Shown: positions 13,213-26,100 of the stretch, piece after piece
Layout: each line of letters begins with the position of its first letter
Numbering within the stretch: position 1 is the stretch's first letter
Assembly: GCF_022458985.1 (NCBI RefSeq)
Contig: NC_061771.1
Location: forward strand, 31,139,764-31,203,763
DNA length: 64,000 nt
Direction: 5' to 3'
Source of the DNA: Mugil cephalus
Lineage: Eukaryota > Chordata > Actinopteri > Mugiliformes > Mugilidae
Made by a program: the position numbers and the translations under genes
The notes under the pieces: model-generated
What the model saw: only the letters and a program-made list of their open reading frames with translations
Told to the model about the DNA's origin: nothing
Databases searched by the model: none

Positions 13213-14163
13213 AAAATGTTGCGCGCAGAAGACTAGAACAGCAGTTATTACGGTAGCTGGATAGGAAGCACTAGTTGTTGTTGTTGCGCACAGACTACCA
13301 TTAATACGGTACCGGATCGCGTTTCTGTTGACATTACAGATATAGCAGTTTAAATACGAAGAAACACGAATATGTCAAAATGAGGAAACCGTAATTGTCC
13401 AAGTTTCTTAATTTCATCTCGGTAACATTTAATTGTTTTTATTTTTTTTTTATTTTTATGACCTGTAAATATCCCCGGATTTCATTTCAGACATCTGGTC
13501 ACCTTTTGTCACCGGCCGCTGATTACGTCCCTCCACGCCGGCGCCGACCCTCTCACTTCTCCCTATCGGTGTAGTTTGTCTACTCCGTGTTCAGTCTGAG
13601 GTTTATCTTCTTGACTTTTGCCCCCGTTGCCCCCTCCCCTGTTACCCCCACCGCCAGGGCTCCTTGCTAGCCGGCTAACTAGCTGCTATAAAGCGGCGGC
13701 TCCTCTCCGAGGCTGGAAGTGACAGCGGGATGAACGATGGCATCGGTTCGGGTGGCAGTGCGGGTCAGACCCATGAACAGGCGGTGAGTTTAAGTCCGTA
13801 AACGTGTTTTATTTACACTGACATTGGGTTTTGAGTGAGTTTAACGCGTGGAAGGTGAGAGTTTAGTGATGAAAAGCGAGCTAGCTGATGGAAGCTAGCT
13901 GTCCTCTCACAGGGCAGAGGTGCGTTTTTATTATTCGTGGGTTAATTAAATGTTATCAAAATGAAATGAAGAAACGGGGGCGATTGCGGCTTCATTTATT
14001 TTGACATATTCATGTTTATTCACATTTAAACCGCTTTGTCTGTAATGTCAATAGCAGCACCACCGGCTACCGTAATAGTTGTAGTCTGCGCGCAACATGC
14101 TTACTAGAGTATCCTATCCGGCTACCGTAATAACCGTTGTCCTAGTCTGCGCGCAACATTTTG
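13213..14163. repeat. Large inverted repeat around the kif16b promoter and exon 1
   Basis: The left arm (about 13213-13445) and right arm (about 13935-14163, reverse complement) align along most of their length at roughly 80% by eye. Shared phrases include AATGTTGCGCGCAG, TTATTACGGTAG, TTGACATTACAGA, AATATGTCAAAAT, GTTTCTT and AACATTTAATT. Each arm itself holds two direct copies of a roughly 60-bp GTTGCGC...ACGGTA unit. The spacer of about 490 bp contains the TATA-like box, the 5' UTR and exon 1 of kif16b. Confidence 0.85.
13687..13692 (+). promoter_or_regulatory. kif16b: TATA-like box of kif16b
   Basis: TATAAA sits 45 bases ahead of the start codon in an otherwise GC- and CT-rich promoter. 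This would place transcription start near 13715 with a very short 5' UTR. The role is inferred from spacing only. Confidence 0.4.
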
Positions 14164-17100
14164 TTTTCTCATTCATAAAACGCTAAAATCTGGGACATTT
14201 CCGGGGACAGGTCATCCAAAACGGGGACTGTCCCCAGAAATCGAGCTCCCAGAGGGCAGGTGTGATTTTTTTTTTTAATATACATGTCATTGGAAATATA
14301 AATGTTTTTGTCACCTGAGAGAATCAACATTTGAAGCTGGGGACTTGAATTTGTTCAATTAGCAGAATTAGAAGAAACTGGGTCTAAATCTAAAACGTTC
14401 GCTGGTTTATTATTAATTATTAGTTGTGTCCGTTTGTCTTGAGGTTGTCTTGGCCATTAAAAACACTGGAATATGAAAATTAATCACAACAATAACAGCA
14501 CAGATGATGAAACGGATGTTTTAGGAAATTTTTGAATTTTGCTGAACAGTACACACCACTAAGTTATGGAAAAACCTTTAACAGGGCACGCGTGTTCTCT
14601 CGAATTTTTATGTTTTGTTGTTGTTTTGTTTGTCAACCTAGATTTTTTAAAAATTGCACTTACAATTGTGTAGGAAAAAAAAGCCTTTGAGTTGTGATTT
14701 ACTTATTTTTTTGTAGCTTTGGTCGAAAATAAATAAAAACACAGTTTGACCTCATTTTGGTACGATATGAGTCCCATAGAGCTCTGTATGGCCTGGATTA
14801 TTTATAACACACAATATTTACCCTTTTATTACCTAAAATAAAGTCTCCTTTTAGTAAATGTCCACATATTTAACTATGATAACTGTTAATTTTCTAGGGT
14901 GTCATTAAGGGCCCCTCGTATCTGCACCTGAATTAAAATAAGTAAAGTTAAATTCCCTCAAATGTTTCTATATGTTTCCATATTGTTTCCATATTAATAA
15001 AACAGGTGGTCGGTTGTTAGTCAGAGCGGAGTAGACAATTTCTATTTTCTTTTTTCTATTATTCTTTTTCTATTTATAAAAACACATATATAAAAAATAT
15101 ATTAAAAAAATCTCCATTTTTTTTTGCCCTGATTATTATGTTCTAATTTATCATAGATAAAGAAATAAATAAAGTTTAAATATTTAATTTATTTTTTTCA
15201 TTTCAAACTTTTCTTTCGATGTGAAAGATCAGGGTGAAAAATAACACAAATAGTTTTATAAAATGTGTTCATTACCCTCCTTCTAACACGAAGCTCCCTG
15301 AGATCAAATAATGAAGTCATGTGTAAATATAGGACATATAAAATGACAGTAAAAAGACAAAACGCGTACGAGTTGACCCTCTGACACACCCTCCCTCTGT
15401 TGTCTGTGTCGTCCCGTGATCACTCAGCTGTTATACAACATGAGAATAAACCAGGTGGAGACTGAACTGAGTAAATATGTTGATTCAGTTCAGACTGAGT
15501 CACTAAAGCCTCGTTAAGTCCTCACAACAGCACCTGACCTCACCTGATCCACCACCATCAGGTTCCTGGCCTCAAATCCGTCTACACATCCGTCTGTGTG
15601 TAAATAAGCAGCAGCGCCACCGTGTGGTCAGTAGAATATTGTATCAGGTGATGTCTCTAATGGATTTCTACCTACAACTGGATCAGAACCAGGAAGGAAG
15701 GAAGGATGAAAGAAAAGGAAGGGAAGGGGGGAAGGAAAGATGAGGCTGAAGCCAGACCAACTTCATAACCCTCCGTTGGAGAAGTGACATGTTTAGAGTC
15801 CAAGAGCACGTCTGCAGTAGAAGACATGGACAAGAAATAACTAAAAAAAAAAAAAAAAAGGACGAATGACGTCACATATTTGAGACTCTGGTTGGTTGGA
15901 GGTTTATCTTAAAGTCTTCACATTAATGTTTATCTGCGACACTCAAAGAAACATGAAGGGCAGGTGATCACAGACTCAGGATGGTGAGAAGTGTTTTTAT
16001 TTTGGCGAGAATGTGACTGATTTGTTTGTTTGTGTGTTGTTTAACAGGGAGAAGGACTTGACTGCGAAATGCATCATCAAGATGGATGGAAACAAAACCT
16101 CCATCACCAACCTGAAGGTGATTTTTGTTCCTCCTTAACTTTCAGGTGGCAGATTTAAAAAAAACAAAAAAAAAAAACAACAACTTCAAACTAGGGATGC
16201 ACTGGTCCAAAATACCGATATCTGAGGGTTGGTATCGGCCGATACCAATCTGATCAGATTGAATTAGTCAATAAACCGTCTCATTAGCTGTAAGTAAAAG
16301 TGATATTTCTGAGATTTTAATGAAGTACAATTGTGAAAAACTTTTCATCTCTTTATTTCCTACTTTGAATTCCATCATCTCCCTTGATTAAGTTGGTTGT
16401 GTTACAGCTTGAAGTTTTACCACTTTACACCGTGTCAGCGTAGAATTAGACTGAATAGATCGGACCCATTGTCACCGATCCCCATCTAGAATGTTCTTCA
16501 GTATCAGGGCCGATACCGATACCGGATCAATGCATCCCTGCTTCGTGTGGTCGTTGCTGAATCTGTTTTTTCCTGAAGGTTCCTGATGGCGTGGCCGCCG
16601 ACGTGACGAGGGATCGAACCAAAACCTTCACGTACGACTTCTCCTACGACTCAGCCGACTGTCGGAGCTCCACGTTTGTTTCTCAGGAGAAGGTAAAGTT
16701 TGCCTACGCCTCCATCTTGGACGACCATTGATCATTTTAAAGCCAATTTACCACTAAATAATAACTTTTAGCCCAACGTTTCCAGCATATTTGAATGTGA
16801 GTTACGTAGATGGAAGATTCAAACTTTCCCTTTTATCTTTTACTTTTAGTCCACTTTTCGTCGCAAAGTTCAGATTTATTCAGTGTTGGTTAACGGTTTC
16901 TAACGCCAGCGTAGAGTGCAACGTTCATGGAAATCTACCTGGTTTAGTTCTAGAGGTCTGGGAAGCGGCGCTAGCAGCCATGCTAGCCGTTAGCATCATC
17001 ACTAGAATGAGCATAACCATTACCACTAGCATCGTTGCTAACATTGCCAATGTTAAAAGGCATTAGCATCAACATCACCCTCACCACTAGCATTCCCACT

Positions 17101-20100
17101 AGTATCGCCTTTAGCATTTCCATTAGCATCAACATTACAGTAACCACTAGCATTGTTACTAGTAGTTCTATTAGCATTTCAATTAGCACCACCATCACCA
17201 CTAGCATTGTCATTAATACCTTCACTAGTTGTCGCCATTAACATAACATTAACATTTCATTAGCATCACCATCACTATCACCAGTAGCATTTCCATTAGC
17301 ATCGCCAGTAGCATTGGCGAAGGTTTTTTGTCATTTTTGATTATTGACCAACTTTTCTAAGTTTTTTTTTGAGTGTTTTCTAATCGACTGTTGACTGTTA
17401 CCATGACTCAACCTGTGTATTTGTTGTTGTTATTTGTTAACAAGCAGGGTTTTATACATAAATGTAAAAAAAAAGTGTCAATAATAGTACAAGTTGTTGA
17501 AGTTCTTAGAAAGAAAAAATAACTAAATAAAATAACAGAGTGAAGTAAATCAGATGTCATAGTGATGGTAAGGTTTGAGTAGTCTTTGTCATCGTATTCT
17601 TTAAAGTGTGGGGCTTTAGGATTTTCTAGAATAATCCTAGCTGTCACTGAGACCCCAACCAAGAATTTCCCTTTTGATATGTTGGCTCCTGTGTTTGTTT
17701 TTGAAGATACCACCAACATCAATACTGAGTCATGTAGAGTCGGGAGATGTTGATTCACCCGTTCACGTCAATAATAAACTATTTTTCTTGTCTTCAGGTC
17801 TTTAAAGATTTGGGCTCCGATGTACTCAAGGCAGCGTTCGAGGGCTACAACGCCTGCGTCTTCGCCTACGGTCAGACGGGCTCCGGGAAGTCCTACACCA
17901 TGATGGGAATGCCGGTGAGACCTTTGACCCTCCAGAGGCTTTTATCCAGCGAGACTTTGACTTTTTGTTGGAGGCTCCAGCTCGGGGACTAGATATTAGC
18001 TTTGAGATAACGCTGCAGTTGTTTTGTTGTTGTTTCAGGGCGACGCAGGTCTGATCCCAAGGATCTGTGAAGGTTTGTTCAGTCGTATCTCCGACACCAC
18101 GCGATGGGACGAAGCTTCGTTTCGCACAGAAGTCAGGTCAGATACAACTCCTCATTCACCTCTGATTACATAGACTGTATGTAAATATGGACAACATGCC
18201 TCCACTGCCTCTCATTGGCCAAAGTGATGTTATCTTCCCGGGGCCAGAACAGCTTAAGGGCGGAGCCACAATATGGATGCCCCGCCCACACTTCCTCCAG
18301 ACTCACTGGTGTTTTTGTTTAATTAACACAACGTTCTGCTCTACCTCCACCAGTTACAAGGAAATGTTGGATTATACTCTGAACATTATACTCTCTCTTG
18401 GTCCCACGGGACCACTTTACAGAGCGGTTGGCATGGCAACCTGTGGCCTCCACTATGTCACACCCTGTTTTTATAGCGTCAAATAACGAACTAAAATGAA
18501 TCATCTACACTATATTAACTACCTGAAGAAGAAGAAGAAGAAGAAGAAGAAGAAGAAGAAGAAACCATCCTTGAAAGTAGTTTTTTAGTGTTTCAGTACT
18601 GACATGGAGGAGATGGAGCTTAACACCTATACTGACGCCTCCAGCCACCAGGGGGAGCTCTGCTTACTTTGAGTTCACTTTGCTTTGACTAGAAGAGCAG
18701 TGATTGGTTGGCACCATTAGATCTGTACTGATGGAGTACAACAGCAACAAGCTAACTTAAGTGGTCTCTGGCCAGCATTATTTAAGCTCCTGTTGGGTCA
18801 TTAGAGTCTAAACAAGCTAACATGAGCCTGAATAACGTTAGTCTAAACTTTAGACACCAGAGAGTCAGTCAACAATCCACCCAGAATGAAACCTTCTCTT
18901 TGTAGAGCATTAAGTTTTATAAACATTCACATTCAGGTAGCATCTCTCGGGCATCGTTGTTGTTTTTAATGCAGCCCAAGAAGAATTTATTGTGACGGGA
19001 CAAACTTACGCTCACTTCTGGTTTGTTGCTTCAGCTACCTGGAGATCTACAACGAGAGGGTGAGGGACCTACTGAGGAGGAAATCCACTCAGACCTACAA
19101 CCTGAGAGTCAGAGAACACCCGAAGGACGGACCTTATGTAGAAGGTAAAACATCTGACATCGGAGAAGCGGGCGGAAAAGTTCATGTTGGCTCGTTCAGG
19201 CTACTGTTGTTTGCGTTAATGTTAGCCTGCACAAGTTAACATTAACCTAAACAACGTTTGCCTGAACGACCTAAGTTTGCCTAGTTTAGATTAATTTTTG
19301 CTAGTTTAAAATAATGTAGTTTAGGTTAATGTTAGCTGGCTGAGGCTAAATCTGGCTAGTTTAGGTCATTGTAGTTTAGGTTAATGTTAGCTCATGTAGG
19401 CTTAGTTTGGCTAGTTTAGGATAATGCAGTTTTAAATTCATGTTGGATCATTCAGGCTATTTTAGGCTAATGTAGCTAAGGTTCATGTTAGCTTGTTCAG
19501 GGGAACATTGTTTAGGTTCATTTTAGCTTGTTCAGGCTAATGTAGTTTAGGTTAGTGTTAGCTCATGTAGGCTTAGTTTGGCTAGTTTAAGCCAGTGTAG
19601 TTTAGACTAATGTTAGCTGGTTCAGGCTACTGATGATTATAGAACAATCTGCAGGTTTGGTGGTTTTCTACGCGGCTGACGGTCGCTGAGTCGGATCCTG
19701 GATGCATGTGATTCGTTCATACCTTGTAAACGTCCCTTTCTGACTCTTCCCTGTTCAGATCTGTCCAAACACCTGGTGCAGAACTACAGCGACGTGGAGG
19801 AACTGATGGAGGCCGGAAACATCAACCGTACGACCGCCAGCACTGGCATGAACGACGTCAGCAGCCGCTCGCACGCCATCTTCACCATCAACTTCACGCA
19901 GGTCTAGGCCTCCTTTGGGCTTTGTTTTTTGTTCGTATTGATTTTTCATAATAAACAATATGAAGAAATGCCGTGTTCACAGTGCTCGGTCTCTCCATTC
20001 AGGCCAAGTTTGATGCGGAGATGCCCAGTGAAACCATCAGTAAGATCCACCTGGTGGATCTGGCCGGCAGCGAGCGAGCCGACGCCACCGGAGCAACCGG

Positions 20101-23100
20101 AGTCCGGCTGAAGGAAGGAGGAAACATCAACAAGTCGCTGGTCACCTTGGGCAACGTCATCTCAGCTCTAGGTCAGAAATGGGAAATCAGAACCAGAGTT
20201 TGTTCACCACGAACGGGTTGATGTCGTAACTGAACGTTGTGTTTGTATTTCCAGCCGACATATCGCAGGACGGCGTGAACACCAACCTGAAGAAGAAGTC
20301 GGTGTTTGTTCCCTACAGAGACTCGGTGCTAACGTGGCTGCTAAAGGACAGCCTGGGCGGGAACTCCAAGACCATCATGATCGCCAGTGAGTGGGAGCAA
20401 TATTTGGAAATTTGAAATTTAAATCAACATTAGCCTGAACCAGCTAATATTTACTGGTTTAGGTGTGGTGGTGTTGGCTAACATTGTCTGATTTAGGCTA
20501 ATGTTCGTGTTAATGCTAGCTGTGTTAGGCTAATGTTTGATGAAAACTAAACCAGGTAGTGTTAGCCTAAACTAGACAACCTTAGCTTAAACCACTGAAT
20601 ATTAGCCTACATAATGTTAGCCTTAAACCAGACAATATTATCCTAAACCAGCTAATGTTAGCCCAAACCAGATACTGTTAGCCTAAACTAGCCATCATGA
20701 ATCTAAACCAGTGAGTGTTAGCCTAAACTAGACAACCTCTAATATTAGTCTAAACAATGTTAGCCTAAACTAACCGTCAATTTTACTGGTTTAGACTAAG
20801 ACTGTTTAGGCTAATATCAGCTGGTCTAGGCTAACATTGTTTAGGCTAATATTAGCTGGTTTAGGCTAACATTAGATGGTATAGATTTATATTAGCTGCT
20901 TGAGGCTAATATCAACTGGTCTCACTTAATATTAGCTGGTTAACATTGTTTAGGCTAATTTTGGGCTACTTTTCTCGCTGCAGTTAGAGATGTAATCCTC
21001 CTTCCTGTCTTGTGTATTATTTGATAATTACTGAACAAACTGCAGGTTTGTTGTTTTTTCCTCCTGTTAATTCACCGTTGACCGTTAATTCACCATTTCA
21101 GCCATTTCTCCCGCTGACGTGAACTACGGCGAGACACTCAGCACTCTTCGCTACGCCAACAGAGCCAAGAACATCATCAACAAACCGACCATCAACGAGG
21201 ACGGTAACGTCAGGCTGATCAGAGAACTGCGAGCTGAGATCGCCCGACTCAAAGCTCTGCTGGTCCAGGGCAACCAGGTAAACTGAGACGGAGATGCGAT
21301 TAAAAACGACCAGTTTGCTGAGCTGCTTTCAGAGTCTGAGCTGAAGCAAATAAAAAATACTTCTATGGAAACATACAAGCAAATAAAGAACAGCCTTTAA
21401 ACGAGCGGTTCTCAACTGGTTCGGCTTTATGAGCCACCATGTCCTTTTNNNNNNNNNNNNNNNNNNNNNNNNNNNNNNNNNNNNNNNNNNNNNNNNNNNN
21501 NNNNNNNNNNNNNNNNNNNNNNNNNNNNNNNNNNNNNNNNNNNNNNNNNNNNNNNNNNNNNNNNNNNNNNNNNNNNNNNNNNNNNNNNNNNNNNNNNNNN
21601 NNNNNNNNNNNNNNNNNNNNNNNNNNNNNNNNNNNNNNNNNNNNNNNNNNNNNNNNNNNNNNNNNNNNNNNNNNNNNNNNNNNNNNNNNNNNNNNNNNNN
21701 NNNNNNNNNNNNNNNNNNNNNNNNNNNNNNNNNNNNNNNNNNNNNNNNNNNNNNNNNNNNNNNNNNNNNNNNNNNNNNNNNNNNNNNNNNNNNNNNNNNN
21801 NNNNNNNNNNNNNNNNNNNNNNNNNNNNNNNNNNNNNNNNNNNNNNNNNNNNNNNNNNNNNNNNNNNNNNNNNNNNNNNNNNNNNNNNNNNNNNNNNNNN
21901 NNNNNNNNNNNNNNNNNNNNNNNNNNNNNNNNNNNNNNNNNNNNNNNNCAGACCAGCAGCTCCTTAAGATCAGAAGATCTCTACGAAAAAACATTTAAAA
22001 ACTGGACTTGTAGAGTTTTCAGAGGACGTTTCTTCACTCAGCTAAGTAGATCTATTAGGTCCAGTAGCCTTTTTTTAGACGTACCATGACCTGGATGACT
22101 GAGAACCTTCACAGACCCCAGAGGATCTCACTCACTTTTCTGGAAAGTCGTGTGTTCAAGCTTTTTGTGAGAGAGACACAGTAAAACAATGACGCTGGAA
22201 AACCTTCCACGACTCCCAGAGGCCGACGAAGCCTCCGAACGTTGTTAGTTTGTCCAGAACCTTCAGTTGAAGGTTCACTACAGATGATCGGTGACTAATG
22301 GTTCGGGTTTGGTACGAATGTGATCGGTTGTTGTGTTGTCGTCCAGGTGCTGTCATCCTGCTCGGACGGACCAACATGTTTCGGTTCAACCACCCGAAGG
22401 AGGCGGCGAAGCTGAGGGAGAAGCGAAAGGTGAGAGGGTCGCGTCCGATAACGGTTGAACTGAAGGTGAGTGTTTCTCCTCTGACGGGTTTATGTTTGAC
22501 CTCCTCAGAGCGGCCTGCTCTCCACCTTCAGCCTGTCCATGACCGACCTGTCCAAGTCCTGTGAAAACCTCTCCACCGTGATGCTCTACAATCCTGGGTG
22601 AGTGAGCAGAGACCAAGAACATCCTCGGCCGCATGTCGGTATCGGCTCAGACGCTGCAGTGCATCTCCACTCTACATCAAAGCCCCTCGAGAGGTTTTTA
22701 CTGTAGCACATCAGCTGAGTTTGAGGCAACAACCTCCTAAACCCTGTCGGGTCCATATTCATGACCCTGGTCTCTCAGGATAGGTCAGTCTGCTACTATG
22801 TCTAATTAACTAGAAATAAACTAAAACGTCTAGATTACAGAGTAGAAAACACCCTGGTAGCAATGATATCGTTCTGAACTCATTCATCAAGTCCTTGAGT
22901 TTATAGAAATACCACAAAGTTCACACATTTTACAAAGGTTCTAGTAAAAATAGAACCAGACCCACTTTCAATTTGGACATTTAGATAAAACCAAAGAACC
23001 CAAAGTGTTTCTCCATGTTGGGTTTTACCTCTTGAAAGAGAATCTGGAATTCCACCATTGTGCACGTTATAGGATCCATGAGAATATTGACATTTCCTCC

Positions 23101-26100
23101 ACATGGGATAATAAGTCACTAAGGCCTGTTGGATATTGTTGTAAAGGCCTCATTCAGTACAAGATGACTATGTTGTGATTATTATCTCCATTAGCTCACA
23201 GATGGAGGCAAATTACCTCAATGAAAGGGAAAGATTCTGTCAATCAAGTCACCACGTGGTGCATAGTTGATGGAGGATAGTGTGGACAGACTCAAAGGGA
23301 CCATACACTGTTGATTTATTTCTGGATTTGATGAAATATTGAGATATAAGAAGAACACAACAGCAAATTCAGTTTGGCCTCATATTTTCTCTTATTTATC
23401 CTGTGCATCAACAAATTCTACCAATTCTGTGAACACTATTGAATTGATTGTAAATGCCAGGCTGGACTGGGTTGTTTGTCAAAGTGATAAAAAAAGAAAA
23501 TGTACGGAAGGATTTGTTTTCTTGAGTTTAGCCTGAACAGATGTTTGTGTGGATCTAACTGTGTCCACCCTGTCCTGTCGACAGTCTCTTCACTGAGAAG
23601 GGCCCCGTCTTCCTCAGGTAGACTCAGCCGTCCACTTCCTGTCTAACTGTCCCGTTTTGACCCAGAGACGTGTCTCGACTCGTGCAGTTTCTCCTCACCT
23701 CCACCCTCATTGCCTGCTGTTGTTTTGTTGTTTTTATTTTTATTTTGCACACCAGCTTGCTGCTTCTGTCCTCACTGTGACATCTCATCATAGAAGATGT
23801 GTCATTGCCTGGCGTTTCATTTCAGAGCTTGTGCTGCCGTGTCCTTTAGCTTCACTAGTTGTGGTGTCGAGTGTTTGTGTTGGTTGCGTTGGATAAGAAA
23901 AAAAAAAAAAGATGCTGATGGAGGTTTTGTGTTTTGTTTTTTCCAGGTTGGAGTTTGAGAGACAGCAGCGAGAAGAGTTGGAGAAACTGGAGCTGAAAAG
24001 GTTTGAGAGTCTGAAACTTGTCATTAAACTATGTATGAACATAATCAACAGGTAAATTCTGGACCCAAAAAAACCCAGAAACATAAGTTAATTCCAGATC
24101 AACGTGGTGAATTTTTACTCATTTCTAGAACTGGTTTCCTGGATCAATTTAGTATAAAATCATTTTAGAGAAATTTCAGCATCAGAAAGGTAAAGTTTAC
24201 GTTAACATTAACAATGGCATTTAAAGAGAAGCTTGATCTCTAACATGTAACGTAAGCTTAGTGTTTAAACTTTAGCCGTAACATGTAACGTTAGCTTAGT
24301 GTTTCAACATTAGCTGTAACGTTAGCTTAGTGTTTAAACTTTAGCTGTAACGTTAGCTTAGTGTTTAAACTTTAGATGTAACGTTAGCTTAGTGTTTAAA
24401 CTTTAGCTGTAACGTTAGCTTAGTGTTTAAACTTTAGATGTAATGTTAGCTTAGTGTTTAAACTTTAGATGCTACCTGTAAAGTTAGCTTAGTGCTTAAA
24501 CTTTAGATGCTACCTGTAAAGTTAGCTTAGTGTTTAAACTTTAGATGCTACCTATAAAGTTAGCTTGGTGTTTAAACTTTAGCTGTAAAGTTAGCTTAGT
24601 GTTTAAACTTTAGCTGTGACGTTAGCTTAGTGCTTAAACTTTAGATGCTACCTGTAAAGTTAGCTTAGTGCTTAAACTTTAGATGCTACCTATAATGTTA
24701 GCTTAGTGTTTAAACTTTAGATGCTACCTGTAATGTTAGCTTAGTGTTTAAACTTTAGATGCTACCTGTAATGTTAGCTTAGTTCTTAAAATTTAGATGC
24801 TACCTGTAAAGTTAGCTTAGTGTTTAAACTTTAGATGCTACCTGTAAAGTTAGCTTAGTGTTTAAACTTTAGATGCTACCTGTAAAGTTAGCTTAGTGTT
24901 TAAACTTTAGATGCTACCTGTAAAGTTAGCTTAGTGTTTAAACTTTAGATGCTACCTATAATGTTAGCTTAGTGCTTAAACTTTAGATGCTACCTATAAT
25001 GTTAGCTTAGTGCTTAAAATTTAGATGCTACCTGTAAAGTTAGCTTAGTGTTTAAACTTTAGATGCTACCTGTAATGTTAGCTTAGTGTTTAAACTTTAG
25101 ATGCTACCTGTAAAGTTAGCGTAGTGCTTAAACTTTAGATGCTACCTGTAACGTTAGCTTAGTGTTTAAACTTTAGATGTAACGTTAGCTTAGTGTTTAA
25201 ACTTTAGATGCTACCTGTAATGTTAGCTTAGTGCTTAAACTTTAGATGCTAGCTGTAACATTAGCTTAGTGTTTAAACTTTAGATGCTACCTGTAAAGTT
25301 AGCTTAGTGTTTAAACTTTAGATGCTACCTGTAACGTTAGCTTAGTGTTTAAACTTTAGATGCTAGCTGTAACATTAGCTTAGTGTTTAAACTTTAGATG
25401 CTAGCTATAATGTTAGCTTAGTGTTTAAACTTTAGATGCTACCTGTAATGTTAGCTTAGTGTTTAAACTTTAGATGCTACCTGTAAAGTTAGCTTAGTGT
25501 TTAAACTTTAGATGCTACCTGTAATGTTAGCTTAGTGTTTAAACTTTAGATGCTAGCTGTAACATTAGCTTAGTGTTTAAACTTTAGATGCTACCTGTAA
25601 AGTTAGCTTGGTGTTTAAACTTTAGCCGTAACATGTAACGTTAGCTTAGTGTTTAAACTTTAGCTGTAACGTTAGCTTAGTGTTTACACTTTAGCTGTAA
25701 CGTTAGCTAACTTTAACTTGTAGAGTTGACCCAGGGTTTGTCGTGCGCAGTGACAAACATCATGTTGTGCCTCCATCTCTGCAGAAGGCTGATCAAGGAG
25801 ATGGAGGCGAAGCAGCAGAGCGAGAAGGCAGAGCTGGAGCGCCTCCAACAGGAGGTGGAGAGTCAGCGCAAGGAGTCTGAGGAGGTGCAGCAGCGGATCC
25901 TGCATCAGGAGGAAAGCCTCCGCCGCCGCAACCAGGACATCGAGAGCCGGCTGCAAGACTTCCTGGCCGAGAAGGAGCGCTTTGAGGAGGAGAGGCGCTC
26001 CGAGATCCAGGGAATGGATGCGGAGCAGCGGCAGCGGTGGAGGCAGCAGCAGGAGGGAGAAGCCGAGCAGACGGAGATCTACCGGGAGCTGGAGCGGCTG

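Noticed and set aside
21329-22089. Long ORFs across the N run (and the same at 53573-54217)
   Set aside because: Unknown bases read as X; no real coding evidence.
9618-25715. CRISPR-like regularity of the 31-bp and 38-bp arrays
   Set aside because: Units are contiguous with no unique spacers, lie in introns of a vertebrate genome and have no cas genes: plain minisatellites.
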